From: an uncultured Sulfurovum sp.
GTDB lineage: Bacteria > Campylobacterota > Campylobacteria > Campylobacterales > Sulfurovaceae
Reading direction: 5' to 3'
Assembly (NCBI GenBank): GCA_902727915.1
Contig: CACVAU010000006.1
Span: 1-50,077, forward strand
Length of the DNA: 50,077 bases
Shown: piece after piece, positions 37,016 through 46,317 of the stretch
Layout of the letters: each line of letters starts with the position of its first letter
How positions within the stretch are numbered: position 1 is the stretch's first letter
The notes under the pieces: generated by a model
What the model was told of the DNA's origin: nothing
Database searches by the model: none
What the model saw: the letters and a program-made list of their open reading frames with translations, nothing else
Made by a program: the position numbers and the translations under genes

Positions 37016-40000
37016 ATTGAACCTATACAGTTGTTGTATTTAAATTTATAACGGTTAGCACTTTGGCAGCGTATTTCCCTTAAATTGAACCTATACAGTT
37101 GTTGTATTTAAATATAAATAAACTATACTATGTCTCTCTGTTCCTAATACCATTGAACCTATACAGTTGTTGTATTTAAATTGAAGATATAGCCACTGGT
37201 AATTCAAAAATGGGAAATTGAACCTATACAGTTGTTGTATTTAAATTCGCATTTATGTAGTAAGTTAGTTTATAAACTTTAATTGAACCTATACAGTTGT
37301 TGTATTTAAATACCTTAGCATTACATTCTGTCGCAGTTTCAGAACCAATTGAACCTATACAGTTGTTGTATTTAAATAAAAGGGTTTATTCTTATCCTCA
37401 TTCGGTATTTTTTATTGAACCTATACAGTTGTTGTATTTAAATTAAGAAAAGTGTTGATAATGGATTGACTCCAATAATTGAACCTATACAGTTGTTGTA
37501 TTTAAATTAGTCTTTTTTTAGGTATTTAAACAATAATGAAAAATATTGAACCTATACAGTTGTTGTATTTAAATACGGTAATTGGTTTTGGTGAGTTGGA
37601 ATACTCTTATTGAACCTATACAGTTGTTGTATTTAAATGATAAAGCAGGAGTTCCACCAGTATTTTTACCAATTAATTGAACCTATACAGTTGTTGTATT
37701 TAAATTAGTCAAACAGTTAGAAAAATATAAAGCAGATAAAAAATTGAACCTATACAGTTGTTGTATTTAAATTACTGTGGAATGTTAACATATGACCCCT
37801 CTGCTAGAATTGAACCTATACAGTTGTTGTATTTAAATATCTTTAGCTATTATCTATCAATTTTCTATATTGTCATTGAACCTATACAGTTGTTGTATTT
37901 AAATTTGGCACACATATATTCATGTGTCACCTCTTCATAAATTGAACCTATACAGTTGTTGTATTTAAATGAAGATAGAAAGATGTTGAGAGAGCAACCT
38001 ACGAGCATTGAACCTATACAGTTGTTGTATTTAAATAAAACAAATTTAGATACAAAAGCAATAGATATCATGATTGAACCTATACAGTTGTTGTATTTAA
38101 ATAATAAAAACCATCTTATGTCAAAAGCTGGACTTCATTGAACCTATACAGTTGTTGTATTTAAATAGTTGTTATGTAGAGACAAAAAGTTATTTTGCTC
38201 CAATTGAACCTATACAGTTGTTGTATTTAAATTGGTTTGTCGAAATCGTCATGGATGCATAAACATCCGTATTGAACCTATACAGTTGTTGTATTTAAAT
38301 AAGTCAAATTGTTCCAGGCTATTGGAGGAAACAATATATTGAACCTATACAGTTGTTGTATTTAAATACTAATGCAAGAGCCAAGAGGCGTGAACGGTAA
38401 ACTATTGAACCTATACAGTTGTTGTATTTAAATTATAAGGTTTCTTTTTTTGTAGCGATATTATTTTTGATTGAACCTATACAGTTGTTGTATTTAAATG
38501 AGGAAAAATAAGAGGAATGAAAATAAGGTCAACTTATTGAACCTATACAGTTGTTGTATTTAAATCCCCACATCAAAAAAGTTTTTAACGCACGAGAAAA
38601 AATTGAACCTATACAGTTGTTGTATTTAAATTGATAATAAGGACGAAAAACCTCTAATTTAACGACTCATTGAACCTATACAGTTGTTGTATTTAAATTG
38701 TTATGTTTACCTTGAATTATAAGGGCATAATCTGCATTGAACCTATACAGTTGTTGTATTTAAATGCCCTTGGAGTTCCATATATATTAGAGGAAGAGTA
38801 AATTGAACCTATACAGTTGTTGTATTTAAATTCAGGATAATCTGTTTGAATCTTGTTAATACGACCCTATTGAACCTATACAGTTGTTGTATTTAAATAT
38901 AAACACATCAAGAAAACCTTCAATCGTTGATGAATTGAACCTATACAGTTGTTGTATTTAAATTTTTATCGGTTACCCTAATGATAATTTTAGAACTTAA
39001 ATTGAACCTATACAGTTGTTGTATTTAAATTGAAACGGCACTTCTTGGAAGTGTTGGGGTTGTTTATTGAACCTATACAGTTGTTGTATTTAAATTAAAC
39101 AGGACGAATAAAATGCTCTAAGCTCCCAAAATTGAACCTATACAGTTGTTGTATTTAAATGCAATAACTTCACTATTAACAAACACATCAATATGGATTG
39201 AACCTATACAGTTGTTGTATTTAAATGAAGATGCGTTATTGCTTACCATGTATCATATACCCATTGAACCTATACAGTTGTTGTATTTAAATTAACCATG
39301 TAATTTTGCTTGTTTATCAATATGTTATTGAACCTATACAGTTGTTGTATTTAAATTTTCCTAAGTCATCAAATTCTTTAACAGCATCAGATTGAACCTA
39401 TACAGTTGTTGTATTTAAATAAGCTTAGACCTGTTGCATTGATTTTCTGAAACAACATTGAACCTATACAGTTGTTGTATTTAAATCAGAAGTTAAAAAG
39501 CTTGAAACAGAGCTAAGTACATTGAACCTATACAGTTGTTGTATTTAAATTTCCATCCGTTGGTATAGTTTGCTCTACCAACAGCAATTGAACCTATACA
39601 GTTGTTGTATTTAAATATATCCAAACGCAGTTGCTTTCTGTTCGACATCTGTATTGAACCTATACAGTTGTTGTATTTAAATCCTTTTTGTTTCAAATAG
39701 GCGTCATAAATTTCATTAATTGAACCTATACAGTTGTTGTATTTAAATAATAATTTCCTGCTTTTCTTCCCAGCAGAAGTCCTGATTGAACCTATACAGT
39801 TGTTGTATTTAAATTACATCTATAATGTCCCCAAACAAATCAACTTCTAGTATTGAACCTATACAGTTGTTGTATTTAAATTAAAGAACTATCGAGTAAC
39901 GGTTTAACTACTTGGTCTATTGAACCTATACAGTTGTTGTATTTAAATGGGTCAGGCGTTTCTGGGTCAGGGTCAGATTGAACCTATACAGTTGTTGTAT

Positions 40001-40339
40001 TTAAATGCACCTACAAACGACTTTTTAATTTGTGACTCATCGATTGAACCTATACAGTTGTTGTATTTAAATGAATACTGCTTGTGTACTCTCTGCTCAT
40101 AATTACCAACATTGAACCTATACAGTTGTTGTATTTAAATTGGCATCTTTTTACATTATGCCAGGGGCAGAGTTATATTGAACCTATACAGTTGTTGTAT
40201 TTAAATCCAAAATGATGTAACCAATAACACCACCACCTTCAAGAATTGAACCTATACAGTTGTTGTATTTAAATATATTGGTTGTACTTCCTATTAAATG
40301 CCTAACTTCATTGAACCTATATAGTTGTTGTATATTACA
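37016..40339 (+). CRISPR. CRISPR array, 51 repeats of 30 bp, 50 spacers, subtype I-B-like repeat
   Basis: The repeat begins ATTGAACC, has a central ATACA-GTTGT-TGTAT hairpin and ends TGTATTTAAAT. Fifty copies are identical by eye; the first is 37016-37045. The last, 40310-40339, is degenerate (C to T in the stem and a changed 3' end), which marks the leader-distal end on the right. Spacers are 34-38 nt, mostly 36, except one of 28 nt at 39949-39976. No two spacers look alike. The GAACC start and TGTATTTAAAT end resemble Clostridium subtype I-B repeats, whose last 8 nt (ATTTAAAT) form the crRNA 5' handle. No cas gene lies within the window, so the effector must be elsewhere or missing. Near-perfect repeats argue for a recently active array. 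Confidence 0.98.
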
Positions 40340-40376
40340 ATTTGACATATTTTATAAGTCCCAAAATAAAACGCGA

Positions 40377-40382
40377 TATAAT
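40377..40382 (+). promoter_or_regulatory. -10 box of the restriction-modification operon
   Basis: TATAAT, 30 bp before the endonuclease ATG. A TTGACA at 40342-40347 is 29 bp away, too far to be its -35. Confidence 0.55.
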
Positions 40383-40412
40383 ACATTAGTAAGAGTATAG
40401 ATTAGGAAAAAT

Positions 40413-41516
40413 ATGGATTATAAAGATAAGCTATTAGAAATTTATGATGAAGCAATAAAAGAGATTGATTATCGTGAAAAGTTAACAAAAGAAACATTAG
40501 AGAATATCACTATACTGTCAAAAAAATGTTTTAACCAAAAGGGTGTCTATACCGTTTTTGTAACATTAAGTATTTATAAACTCATTCATAAACAACAAGA
40601 GATTAGAAACCATCAAACACAAATCCTTAATGGGTTCTCAGCACGTACCATAGATACAAATTATATTACACCAACATTAAAAGCATTAGGTTTACCCTCT
40701 ATGGCAGAGAGTGGTTGGCTTACGCGTTCCTTAGAACAACCATACCCATATACCCTAGACTATGAAGGAAAAATTAGTAATAAAAAAGTTAAAAAAGCTT
40801 TTTTAGAATTAGTACATGCCATTGAAGTTCAAAAAAATAATCCTAGACACATATTGGTTGAACTGTTACGACAAATTCTTATCATTCAACAAGCCAGTAA
40901 AGTAATCATGAAACCTCTTCAAAACCCCGAAAAACTCACTATTTCTAAAACCATAGAAATACTAGATAAACAATTTTCTTTTAACTATAAAACTGCTTCA
41001 GGTTCTAAGTTACCTGTCTTAGCATTTTATGCTGTTTATCAAATACTTATTGATGAAGTATCAAGGTACAATCGTTGTTATTTAAAAAATCTTGGAAGTC
41101 ATACAGCAAGTGATAAAACTTCTAAAAGTGCTGGAGACATAGAGTTATTTGAAAATGAAACACTTTTTGAAACCATAGAGATTAAACTTGATAAAGCCAT
41201 TGATGCTAATATTCTTAGAATTGCTAGAGAAAAAATTGTAAGCTATAATCCAAAACGCTATTATATTCTCTCCTATGCTGAGATTCATGAAAAAGAGAAG
41301 ACTGTAATCAATGAAATTATTGAAGAAGTAAAAAATACACATGGCTGTCAAATTGTAGTTAATGGTGTTCTCTCAACTTTAAAATATTATATGAGGTTAA
41401 TATCAGATTTAGAAAATTTTATCACTATCTATTCAAGTTTAATAGAAAAAGACACCGAACTAAAAACCATTCATAAAGAAAAATGGAATGAATTTATATT
41501 GGAGTTATCAATATGA
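40413..41516 (+). CDS. Type II restriction endonuclease (PD-(D/E)XK type; possibly SacI-like)
   Basis: 367 aa. A PD-(D/E)XK-like metal site is visible: Asp242 in AGDIELF, then ETIEIK with Glu256 and Lys258. The preceding GFSARTIDTNYITPTL and ESGWLTRSLEQPYPY look like the conserved block of SacI-family enzymes, recalled from memory and not confirmed. The gene overlaps the C5 methyltransferase by 4 bp (ATGA), the usual layout of a type II restriction-modification pair, and has its own promoter just after the CRISPR array. It should cut DNA not methylated by its partner. The recognition site cannot be read from sequence. Confidence 0.8.
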   Translation: MDYKDKLLEIYDEAIKEIDYREKLTKETLENITILSKKCFNQKGVYTVFVTLSIYKLIHKQQEIRNHQTQILNGFSARTIDTNYITPTLKALGLPSMAESGWLTRSLEQPYPYTLDYEGKISNKKVKKAFLELVHAIEVQKNNPRHILVELLRQILIIQQASKVIMKPLQNPEKLTISKTIEILDKQFSFNYKTASGSKLPVLAFYAVYQILIDEVSRYNRCYLKNLGSHTASDKTSKSAGDIELFENETLFETIEIKLDKAIDANILRIAREKIVSYNPKRYYILSYAEIHEKEKTVINEIIEEVKNTHGCQIVVNGVLSTLKYYMRLISDLENFITIYSSLIEKDTELKTIHKEKWNEFILELSI

Positions 41517-42553
41517 GTTATAAGTTTATTGATTTATTTGCTGGTATTGGTGGTTTTCGGCAAGGTTTTGAACAAGTAGGTTTTGAGTGTGTTTTCAGTT
41601 CAGAGATGGATAAACATGCTCAAGAGATGTATTATGCTAATTTTGGGGAAAAGCCTTATGGAGACATTACTCAAATAGAAGTTCAAGATATTCCAGAACA
41701 TGACATTTTATTGGCAGGTTTCCCTTGTCAACCCTTTAGCATTGCAGGTGAAAAAAAAGGATTTAACGATACGAGAGGAACACTTTTTTTTGACATTGCC
41801 AGAATTTTAAAAGATAAAAAGCCAAAAGTAGTAGTTCTTGAAAATGTTAAACATTTTAAAAGTCACGATAAAGGGAATACCCTAAAAGTAGTTTTAGAAA
41901 CATTAGAGGAGTTAGGGTACACAACAAACTGGAAAGTCCTGAACGCAAAAGACTTTGGTGTTCCTCAAAATCGAGAGCGAACCATTATTGTTGGGGCATT
42001 AAATGGTGTAGCTTTTGATTTTAATTGTTTAGAGACAAATACGGGTGTTGTTTTAAAAGATATTTTAGAGGTTGGAGAATTTGACTACTTAGATGAAAGT
42101 GAATATACCATTATTCCTAATCCCAAAAAACAACTTTCTGGACTCATTTTTAATGGATATCGAAATAAAAATATACGTACTAAAGGAGTTAGGGAAAATA
42201 CAGAACACCTTTCAAGAGTACACAAACAACCAAATCGTATCTATTCATCAGAAGGCACACATCCTACGCTCTCTTCCCAAGAATCATCAGGAAGATATTT
42301 TATCTATCATAATGACAAAGTGCGAAAATTGACACAAAAAGAGTGTTTTAGGCTAATGGGTTTTCCTGATACTTTTAAATTAATTGGTGGTCAGTCGAAA
42401 TTGTATAATCGTATTGGTAACTCAATTGTTATCCCCATGGTTCAAGCCATTGCGAAAGAAGTCAATACTCAGTTATTAAATGAAGATTTTTTACTTAACT
42501 ACACTAAGCAACCTAAACAAGGTAGTTTATTTGATTTTTTGGATGTTGGGTAG
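41513..42553 (+). CDS. DNA (cytosine-5-)-methyltransferase
   Basis: 346 aa with the C5-methyltransferase motifs in order: FAGIGGF (motif I, SAM), GFPCQPFS with catalytic Cys72 (IV), LENV (110-112, VI), PQNRERTIIVG (VIII), a variable target-recognition region at about 170-270, and RIGNSIVIPM (X). It methylates cytosine in a short site and protects the host from the overlapping upstream endonuclease. The protein is complete. Confidence 0.95.
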   Translation: MSYKFIDLFAGIGGFRQGFEQVGFECVFSSEMDKHAQEMYYANFGEKPYGDITQIEVQDIPEHDILLAGFPCQPFSIAGEKKGFNDTRGTLFFDIARILKDKKPKVVVLENVKHFKSHDKGNTLKVVLETLEELGYTTNWKVLNAKDFGVPQNRERTIIVGALNGVAFDFNCLETNTGVVLKDILEVGEFDYLDESEYTIIPNPKKQLSGLIFNGYRNKNIRTKGVRENTEHLSRVHKQPNRIYSSEGTHPTLSSQESSGRYFIYHNDKVRKLTQKECFRLMGFPDTFKLIGGQSKLYNRIGNSIVIPMVQAIAKEVNTQLLNEDFLLNYTKQPKQGSLFDFLDVG

Positions 42554-42620
42554 TAAGACTTAAGACAATCATATCATTTTTTTGTTATGATTAATAATCT
42601 AATAATAACAGGAATATGTT

Positions 42621-43748
42621 ATGAATACAAAAAAGTGGATTTGGCAACATCAAGATTTTCCTAATTTTAATTATAACTACAAAGAGATAGAGCCAATGAT
42701 ATTCCACTTGATTGAAAAAAGTGGAGAACTAAAGGGTAAAATCTCTTACCTTTCAGATAATGAACAAGATAACTTTTCTATTGAAACATCATTAAGTGAA
42801 ATTATTGCAACTTCTGAAATAGAAGGGGTTGAATTAAAACGCGACAGTGTTCGTTCATCATTACAAAAAAAACTCAATATAACTTTTAACAGAGAAGAAG
42901 ATAAATCTACTAAAAATAGTGACAGTTTAACTGAACTCTATATAGATAGCCGATTTAATCAAGATGATTTATCCATAGACAGACTACATAAATGGCACCA
43001 TGCCATTTTTGAAGCTTATAGTTCTATTCTCTATCCTGTCAATAAAGGGGTATTTAGAGACCATGATGATATGCAAATTGTATCAGGCTCTATCGGAAAA
43101 GAAAAAATACACTATGTTGCTATTCCTCAAAACCAAATTGAATCTTCTATACAAGAACTGATTAAATATATAAATGGTAGTAATGAAAACTTTATTGTAA
43201 AGTCTGCTGTTGCCCACCTGTGGTTTGAGTCCATACACCCTTATGATGATGGTAATGGACGTATAGGAAGAGCTATTGTTAACTACATACTAGCAAAAGA
43301 AGGAGGGTTAGATAACCGATACTACTCCATCTCTTCTGCTATTAACCAAAGTAGAAAAGAGTACTACAACAAACTAGAAAAGACACAAAAGTTAGTACAT
43401 AATCCTAAATTGGAATTAACTGAGTGGATACAGTGGCATACAGAAAGTATTGAAAAATCCATAGAAATTTCCATTGAGAATATCCAAAAGGTAGTTGAAA
43501 AAACGAAATTTCATGATAAAGTCAGACACATTAAACTCAATGATAAACAGACTAAAGTAATTAACAAGCTTCTTGATTTGGGAGAAGGAAACTTTCAAGG
43601 TGGATTGACGAACAAAAAATACAGAGGACTCACTAAAACAGATGCTGTCACAGCTTCACGCCATTTAAAAGATATGTTAAATAAGGGTATTATAAGAGAG
43701 ATAGAGGGCTACAGTGGTAGAAGTACTCGGTATGAGTTAGATATTTAA
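42621..43748 (+). CDS. Fic family protein with self-inhibitory helix
   Basis: 375 aa. The N-terminal domain (WIWQHQDFPNF start, DUF4172-like) contains TSEIEG (64-69), matching the inhibitory (S/T)xxxE(G/N) helix. The Fic core has HPYDDGNGRIGR with His206, the full AMP-transfer motif. The C-terminus looks like a winged helix (GLTKTDAVTASRHLKDMLNKGII). Such proteins usually attach AMP to a protein target, and the inhibitory glutamate keeps them off. It lies 67 bp after the restriction-modification pair, with no antitoxin gene alongside, which fits a self-inhibited class II Fic. Confidence 0.92.
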   Translation: MNTKKWIWQHQDFPNFNYNYKEIEPMIFHLIEKSGELKGKISYLSDNEQDNFSIETSLSEIIATSEIEGVELKRDSVRSSLQKKLNITFNREEDKSTKNSDSLTELYIDSRFNQDDLSIDRLHKWHHAIFEAYSSILYPVNKGVFRDHDDMQIVSGSIGKEKIHYVAIPQNQIESSIQELIKYINGSNENFIVKSAVAHLWFESIHPYDDGNGRIGRAIVNYILAKEGGLDNRYYSISSAINQSRKEYYNKLEKTQKLVHNPKLELTEWIQWHTESIEKSIEISIENIQKVVEKTKFHDKVRHIKLNDKQTKVINKLLDLGEGNFQGGLTNKKYRGLTKTDAVTASRHLKDMLNKGIIREIEGYSGRSTRYELDI

Positions 43749-43828
43749 TTAAATATGAATAAAACCAGTACACTAAAACTTTAGAAGATGAGTATTAATA
43801 TTTAATTGCTACTTGAATCTTTTTACAA

Positions 43829-43834
43829 TATAAT
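43829..43834 (+). promoter_or_regulatory. -10 box before the 38-aa gene
   Basis: TATAAT after a T-rich stretch (an overlapping TACAAT is also possible), 29 bp upstream of the small gene's ATG. Confidence 0.45.
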
Positions 43835-43863
43835 TAAAGCACTTTTACACTTAAAGGATATCA

Positions 43864-43980
43864 ATGAAATATTTGTCAAAAACTTGGGACTGGCTTCTCT
43901 TCATCTTTGCATTTTCAACTACCAAACACTGTGACCGAATTAAGGTTGATGAGAACGATGACTTTATGAGAGGGAATTAA
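43864..43980 (+). CDS. Small hypothetical protein (38 aa)
   Basis: The ATG is preceded by AAAGGA at good spacing and by a -10 box. The product begins MKYLSKTWDWLLFIFAFSTT, a basic, aromatic and hydrophobic N-terminus that could be a membrane segment or an export signal, and ends in an acidic tail (VDENDDFMRGN). One Cys-Asp-Arg follows the hydrophobic part. I do not recognise it. It has its own transcription and translation signals and fits neatly between fic and slyD, so it is probably real. Confidence 0.55.
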   Translation: MKYLSKTWDWLLFIFAFSTTKHCDRIKVDENDDFMRGN

Positions 43981-44006
43981 TCTTCTGTTTTTCAAGCCAA
44001 ACCCAC

Positions 44007-44012
44007 TATAAT
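44007..44012 (+). promoter_or_regulatory. -10 box of slyD
   Basis: A consensus TATAAT, 22 bp before the GTG start codon; AGGAT is the ribosome site. No -35 is visible, as usual in this phylum. Confidence 0.6.
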
Positions 44013-44034
44013 TGCACAAAAAATAGGATTTAGC

Positions 44035-44493
44035 GTGAACATTCAAAAAAATACAATGGTTTCTGTTAGTATGGTTTTAAAAGATGAAAACGGAAATGTA
44101 ATTGAAAACAATGACGAAGAGATAATCTATCTTCATGGTGGTTATGGTCATATGTTTCAAAAGATTGAAGATGAACTTGAAGGCAAAACCATTGGTGACA
44201 CTTTTAACATTAAACTAAGCCCAGCAGAAGCTTTTGGTGAGTTCAATGAAGAACTTGTTTCAAAAGAGCTTTTAAGTGAATTACCAGAAGATGTAGAAGT
44301 TGGTATGGAACTAGATGGTGAAGTGGAAGGCGTAATTTTTGCTGTACTAGAGATGGATGAAACACATGCCCTTGTTGATGGTAACCACCCTTATGCTGGA
44401 TACGCTTTAATAGCTGACGGAAAAGTTTTAGAAATAGAACACCTAGACGATGAAACAGTAACTAAAATTTTAGAAGATGAGCACCACCATTAA
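44035..44493 (+). CDS. slyD: FKBP-type peptidyl-prolyl isomerase SlyD
   Basis: 152 aa with a GTG start. It has the FKBP half-barrel, the inserted chaperone flap (SPAEAFGEFNEELV... EVGMEL) and VDGNHPYAGYAL, the SlyD signature. It catalyses proline isomerisation and has holdase activity. The short C-terminus EDEHHH is a reduced metal-binding tail; in many species it is longer and supplies nickel to hydrogenases. It is cytoplasmic and transcribed alone. Confidence 0.95.
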   Translation: MNIQKNTMVSVSMVLKDENGNVIENNDEEIIYLHGGYGHMFQKIEDELEGKTIGDTFNIKLSPAEAFGEFNEELVSKELLSELPEDVEVGMELDGEVEGVIFAVLEMDETHALVDGNHPYAGYALIADGKVLEIEHLDDETVTKILEDEHHH

Positions 44494-44501
44494 TAATGGT
44501 G
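44485..44501. terminator. Hairpin between slyD and the convergent flippase gene
   Basis: CACCATT-AAT-AATGGTG, a 7-bp stem overlapping the slyD stop codon, in a 14-bp gap between convergent genes. No T-run. Confidence 0.4.
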
Positions 44502-44507
44502 TCTCGT

Positions 44508-45746
44508 CTATAACTGCTTATAAACTCTCTTTTCAATAACCCAAGAAAACAAAAACATTCCCAAATATGCCATAGCCAACCCAAACACAACAGCAATGGA
44601 ACTCTCTGAAAAATACCGTGTCAAATAGAAGAAAACCACAAAAAATGCCAACCCACTCAAACGAATATAGAGTGCTTGGGTAAAAGCTCCTGAAGATTTA
44701 ATAAAAGCTACCTGATAGGCATTGAGCATAATAAAGATGAAAAAGAAACTCAAATGACTCAAATATAAATAGGCATCTTTATATTCAGCTGGGAAAACCA
44801 AGGCAATAAGACTCTCGCCTAAAAAGTAAAATATCACCACAAACGCTGTACTGACTAAAAAGCTAAAACGGTAGAACCAACTTTTTAGTTCAGCGATCTC
44901 TTCTTTTTTCTTTTCATAAAACAACTTACTCAACTCTGGCAATAAGAAACGAAAGACAGGAAACACAAAAAGCGTAATCATATAAATTAATATGGGTTTC
45001 GTCACCACTTGAAAATCACCCAGTTCCGTTACCGAATAATAGTGACTAAAAAAGAAGACAGCCATGTAAATCAGCATCATCCCAGAGCTAAACTCCAAGG
45101 TTGAAATGAGTGACTTTTTAATAAACTGACGCATCTCAGAGTCAATAATAACACGCTTAATAACAGGCTCTTTACTCTTTTGAGACTTTAATATATAGAT
45201 GTAAATGGAAAGCGTAAACGAAGCCATAATACTCATAATAAAAAGTGCTTGAATCCCTTTCACCTCTGCCACATAAAAAGCAATGAGGAACCAAATAATG
45301 GACAAAATAGGCTCTATAAAACTAGAACGCTGCATTACTTTGTAGAGTCGGTACATGGCAAGTTGGTTGCTTAAGTACATGTAGAGACTCATGGAAAAAA
45401 TGGTGGCTACCAAGTACCAATAGTCAATGTCTACGCCAATTTGATGTTTAATATAAGGAATCACAAATCCCCACGAAGCTAACATCGCAACCAAAAGAAA
45501 ATAACGAAAGATATTAACAATGCCTCCAGCCTCTTTGATCTTGTTGTAACTCACCACCATTGAAGAACGAAATCCAATGAGTACCAAAAGTGAAAATGAA
45601 AAAACATCTATGGCTGTGTAGTAAAGGGCTAAGCTCTCTTTCTCTATAACCATTGCTAAGTAGACCTTTAAACCAAAGCCTAAAAGAACTGAAAAAAGAG
45701 CAATATAAATTGCTGTATAAAAGTGTTGTTGTATGGTTTTTGTCAT
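44508..45746 (-). CDS. Polysaccharide flippase-like membrane protein (MOP superfamily)
   Basis: 412 aa with about 12 membrane helices in paired blocks, and an FFFSHYYSVTELGDFQVV stretch near the middle like that of Wzx/RfbX-type transporters. Such proteins move lipid-linked sugars across the inner membrane. No glycan-synthesis genes are adjacent, so the cargo is unknown. It lies 37 bp downstream of the DUF3833 gene and could be the last gene of that operon or separately expressed. Confidence 0.75.
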   Translation of the reverse strand: MTKTIQQHFYTAIYIALFSVLLGFGLKVYLAMVIEKESLALYYTAIDVFSFSLLVLIGFRSSMVVSYNKIKEAGGIVNIFRYFLLVAMLASWGFVIPYIKHQIGVDIDYWYLVATIFSMSLYMYLSNQLAMYRLYKVMQRSSFIEPILSIIWFLIAFYVAEVKGIQALFIMSIMASFTLSIYIYILKSQKSKEPVIKRVIIDSEMRQFIKKSLISTLEFSSGMMLIYMAVFFFSHYYSVTELGDFQVVTKPILIYMITLFVFPVFRFLLPELSKLFYEKKKEEIAELKSWFYRFSFLVSTAFVVIFYFLGESLIALVFPAEYKDAYLYLSHLSFFFIFIMLNAYQVAFIKSSGAFTQALYIRLSGLAFFVVFFYLTRYFSESSIAVVFGLAMAYLGMFLFSWVIEKRVYKQL

Positions 45747-45783
45747 GTGTTAATTCTACTTAAGTATGTTCTTAAATACCATT

Positions 45784-46317
45784 TTACTCTTTTATAATGG
45801 TAATTACCAGTTCCCCAACGATAAAACCAAATTTCTTCATTTTAGAATGGTTAATAATCACCCCATCTTCTTGCAGATGTAACCAATCTTGTACATCAAG
45901 GTCAATGGTTCCGTCACCGTAAGGTACACGCATGGTGTAGTCTATCATGACGGTATTACCATTGACCACCATAGGGGCTTCACCGATAATATCATCAGCT
46001 GTACCCATAAACTTTTTTGGGTCATCGCTAGGGGTTAAGGTCCAAACACGTGTTTGTTTTTCGCCATCAGAATAAACAAATTTTTCATCCAATGTCCCAA
46101 CGCCATTGGCATCCCAACTCCCAACCAAATCCCCTTTGAAACTACGAATAATTTTTCCAGAACGATCTTTAACGATTCCATAGGCTGTCATCTTACCGTT
46201 AAAATACTCTTGAGGAATAAACGTTGGTTGACTCTCTGCAAAATCATCAATATGCATGGAAGAGCAACCTGTTATCAACAAGGCTGTACACATTGTTGTT
46301 AAGCTTTTTAAAATCAT
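45784..46317 (-). CDS. DUF3833 family lipoprotein
   Basis: 177 aa. A lipoprotein signal peptide ends ITGC (Cys18). The mature part has YFNGKMTAYGIVKDRSGKIIRSF and YTMRVPYGDGTIDLDVQDWL, typical of DUF3833. The function is not established; the family travels with DUF1365, amine-oxidase-like flavoprotein and CFA-synthase-type genes, as here. The start overlaps the upstream gene by 4 bp. Confidence 0.88.
   Translation of the reverse strand: MILKSLTTMCTALLITGCSSMHIDDFAESQPTFIPQEYFNGKMTAYGIVKDRSGKIIRSFKGDLVGSWDANGVGTLDEKFVYSDGEKQTRVWTLTPSDDPKKFMGTADDIIGEAPMVVNGNTVMIDYTMRVPYGDGTIDLDVQDWLHLQEDGVIINHSKMKKFGFIVGELVITIIKE

Noticed and set aside
37758..39696. Short open frames across the CRISPR array repeating IEPIQLLYLN or FKYNNCIGS
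   Set aside because: They are translations of the repeat itself, with no ribosome sites.
40342..40347. TTGACA as -35 of the endonuclease promoter
   Set aside because: It is 29 bp from the TATAAT; normal spacing is about 17, and promoters in this phylum usually lack a -35.
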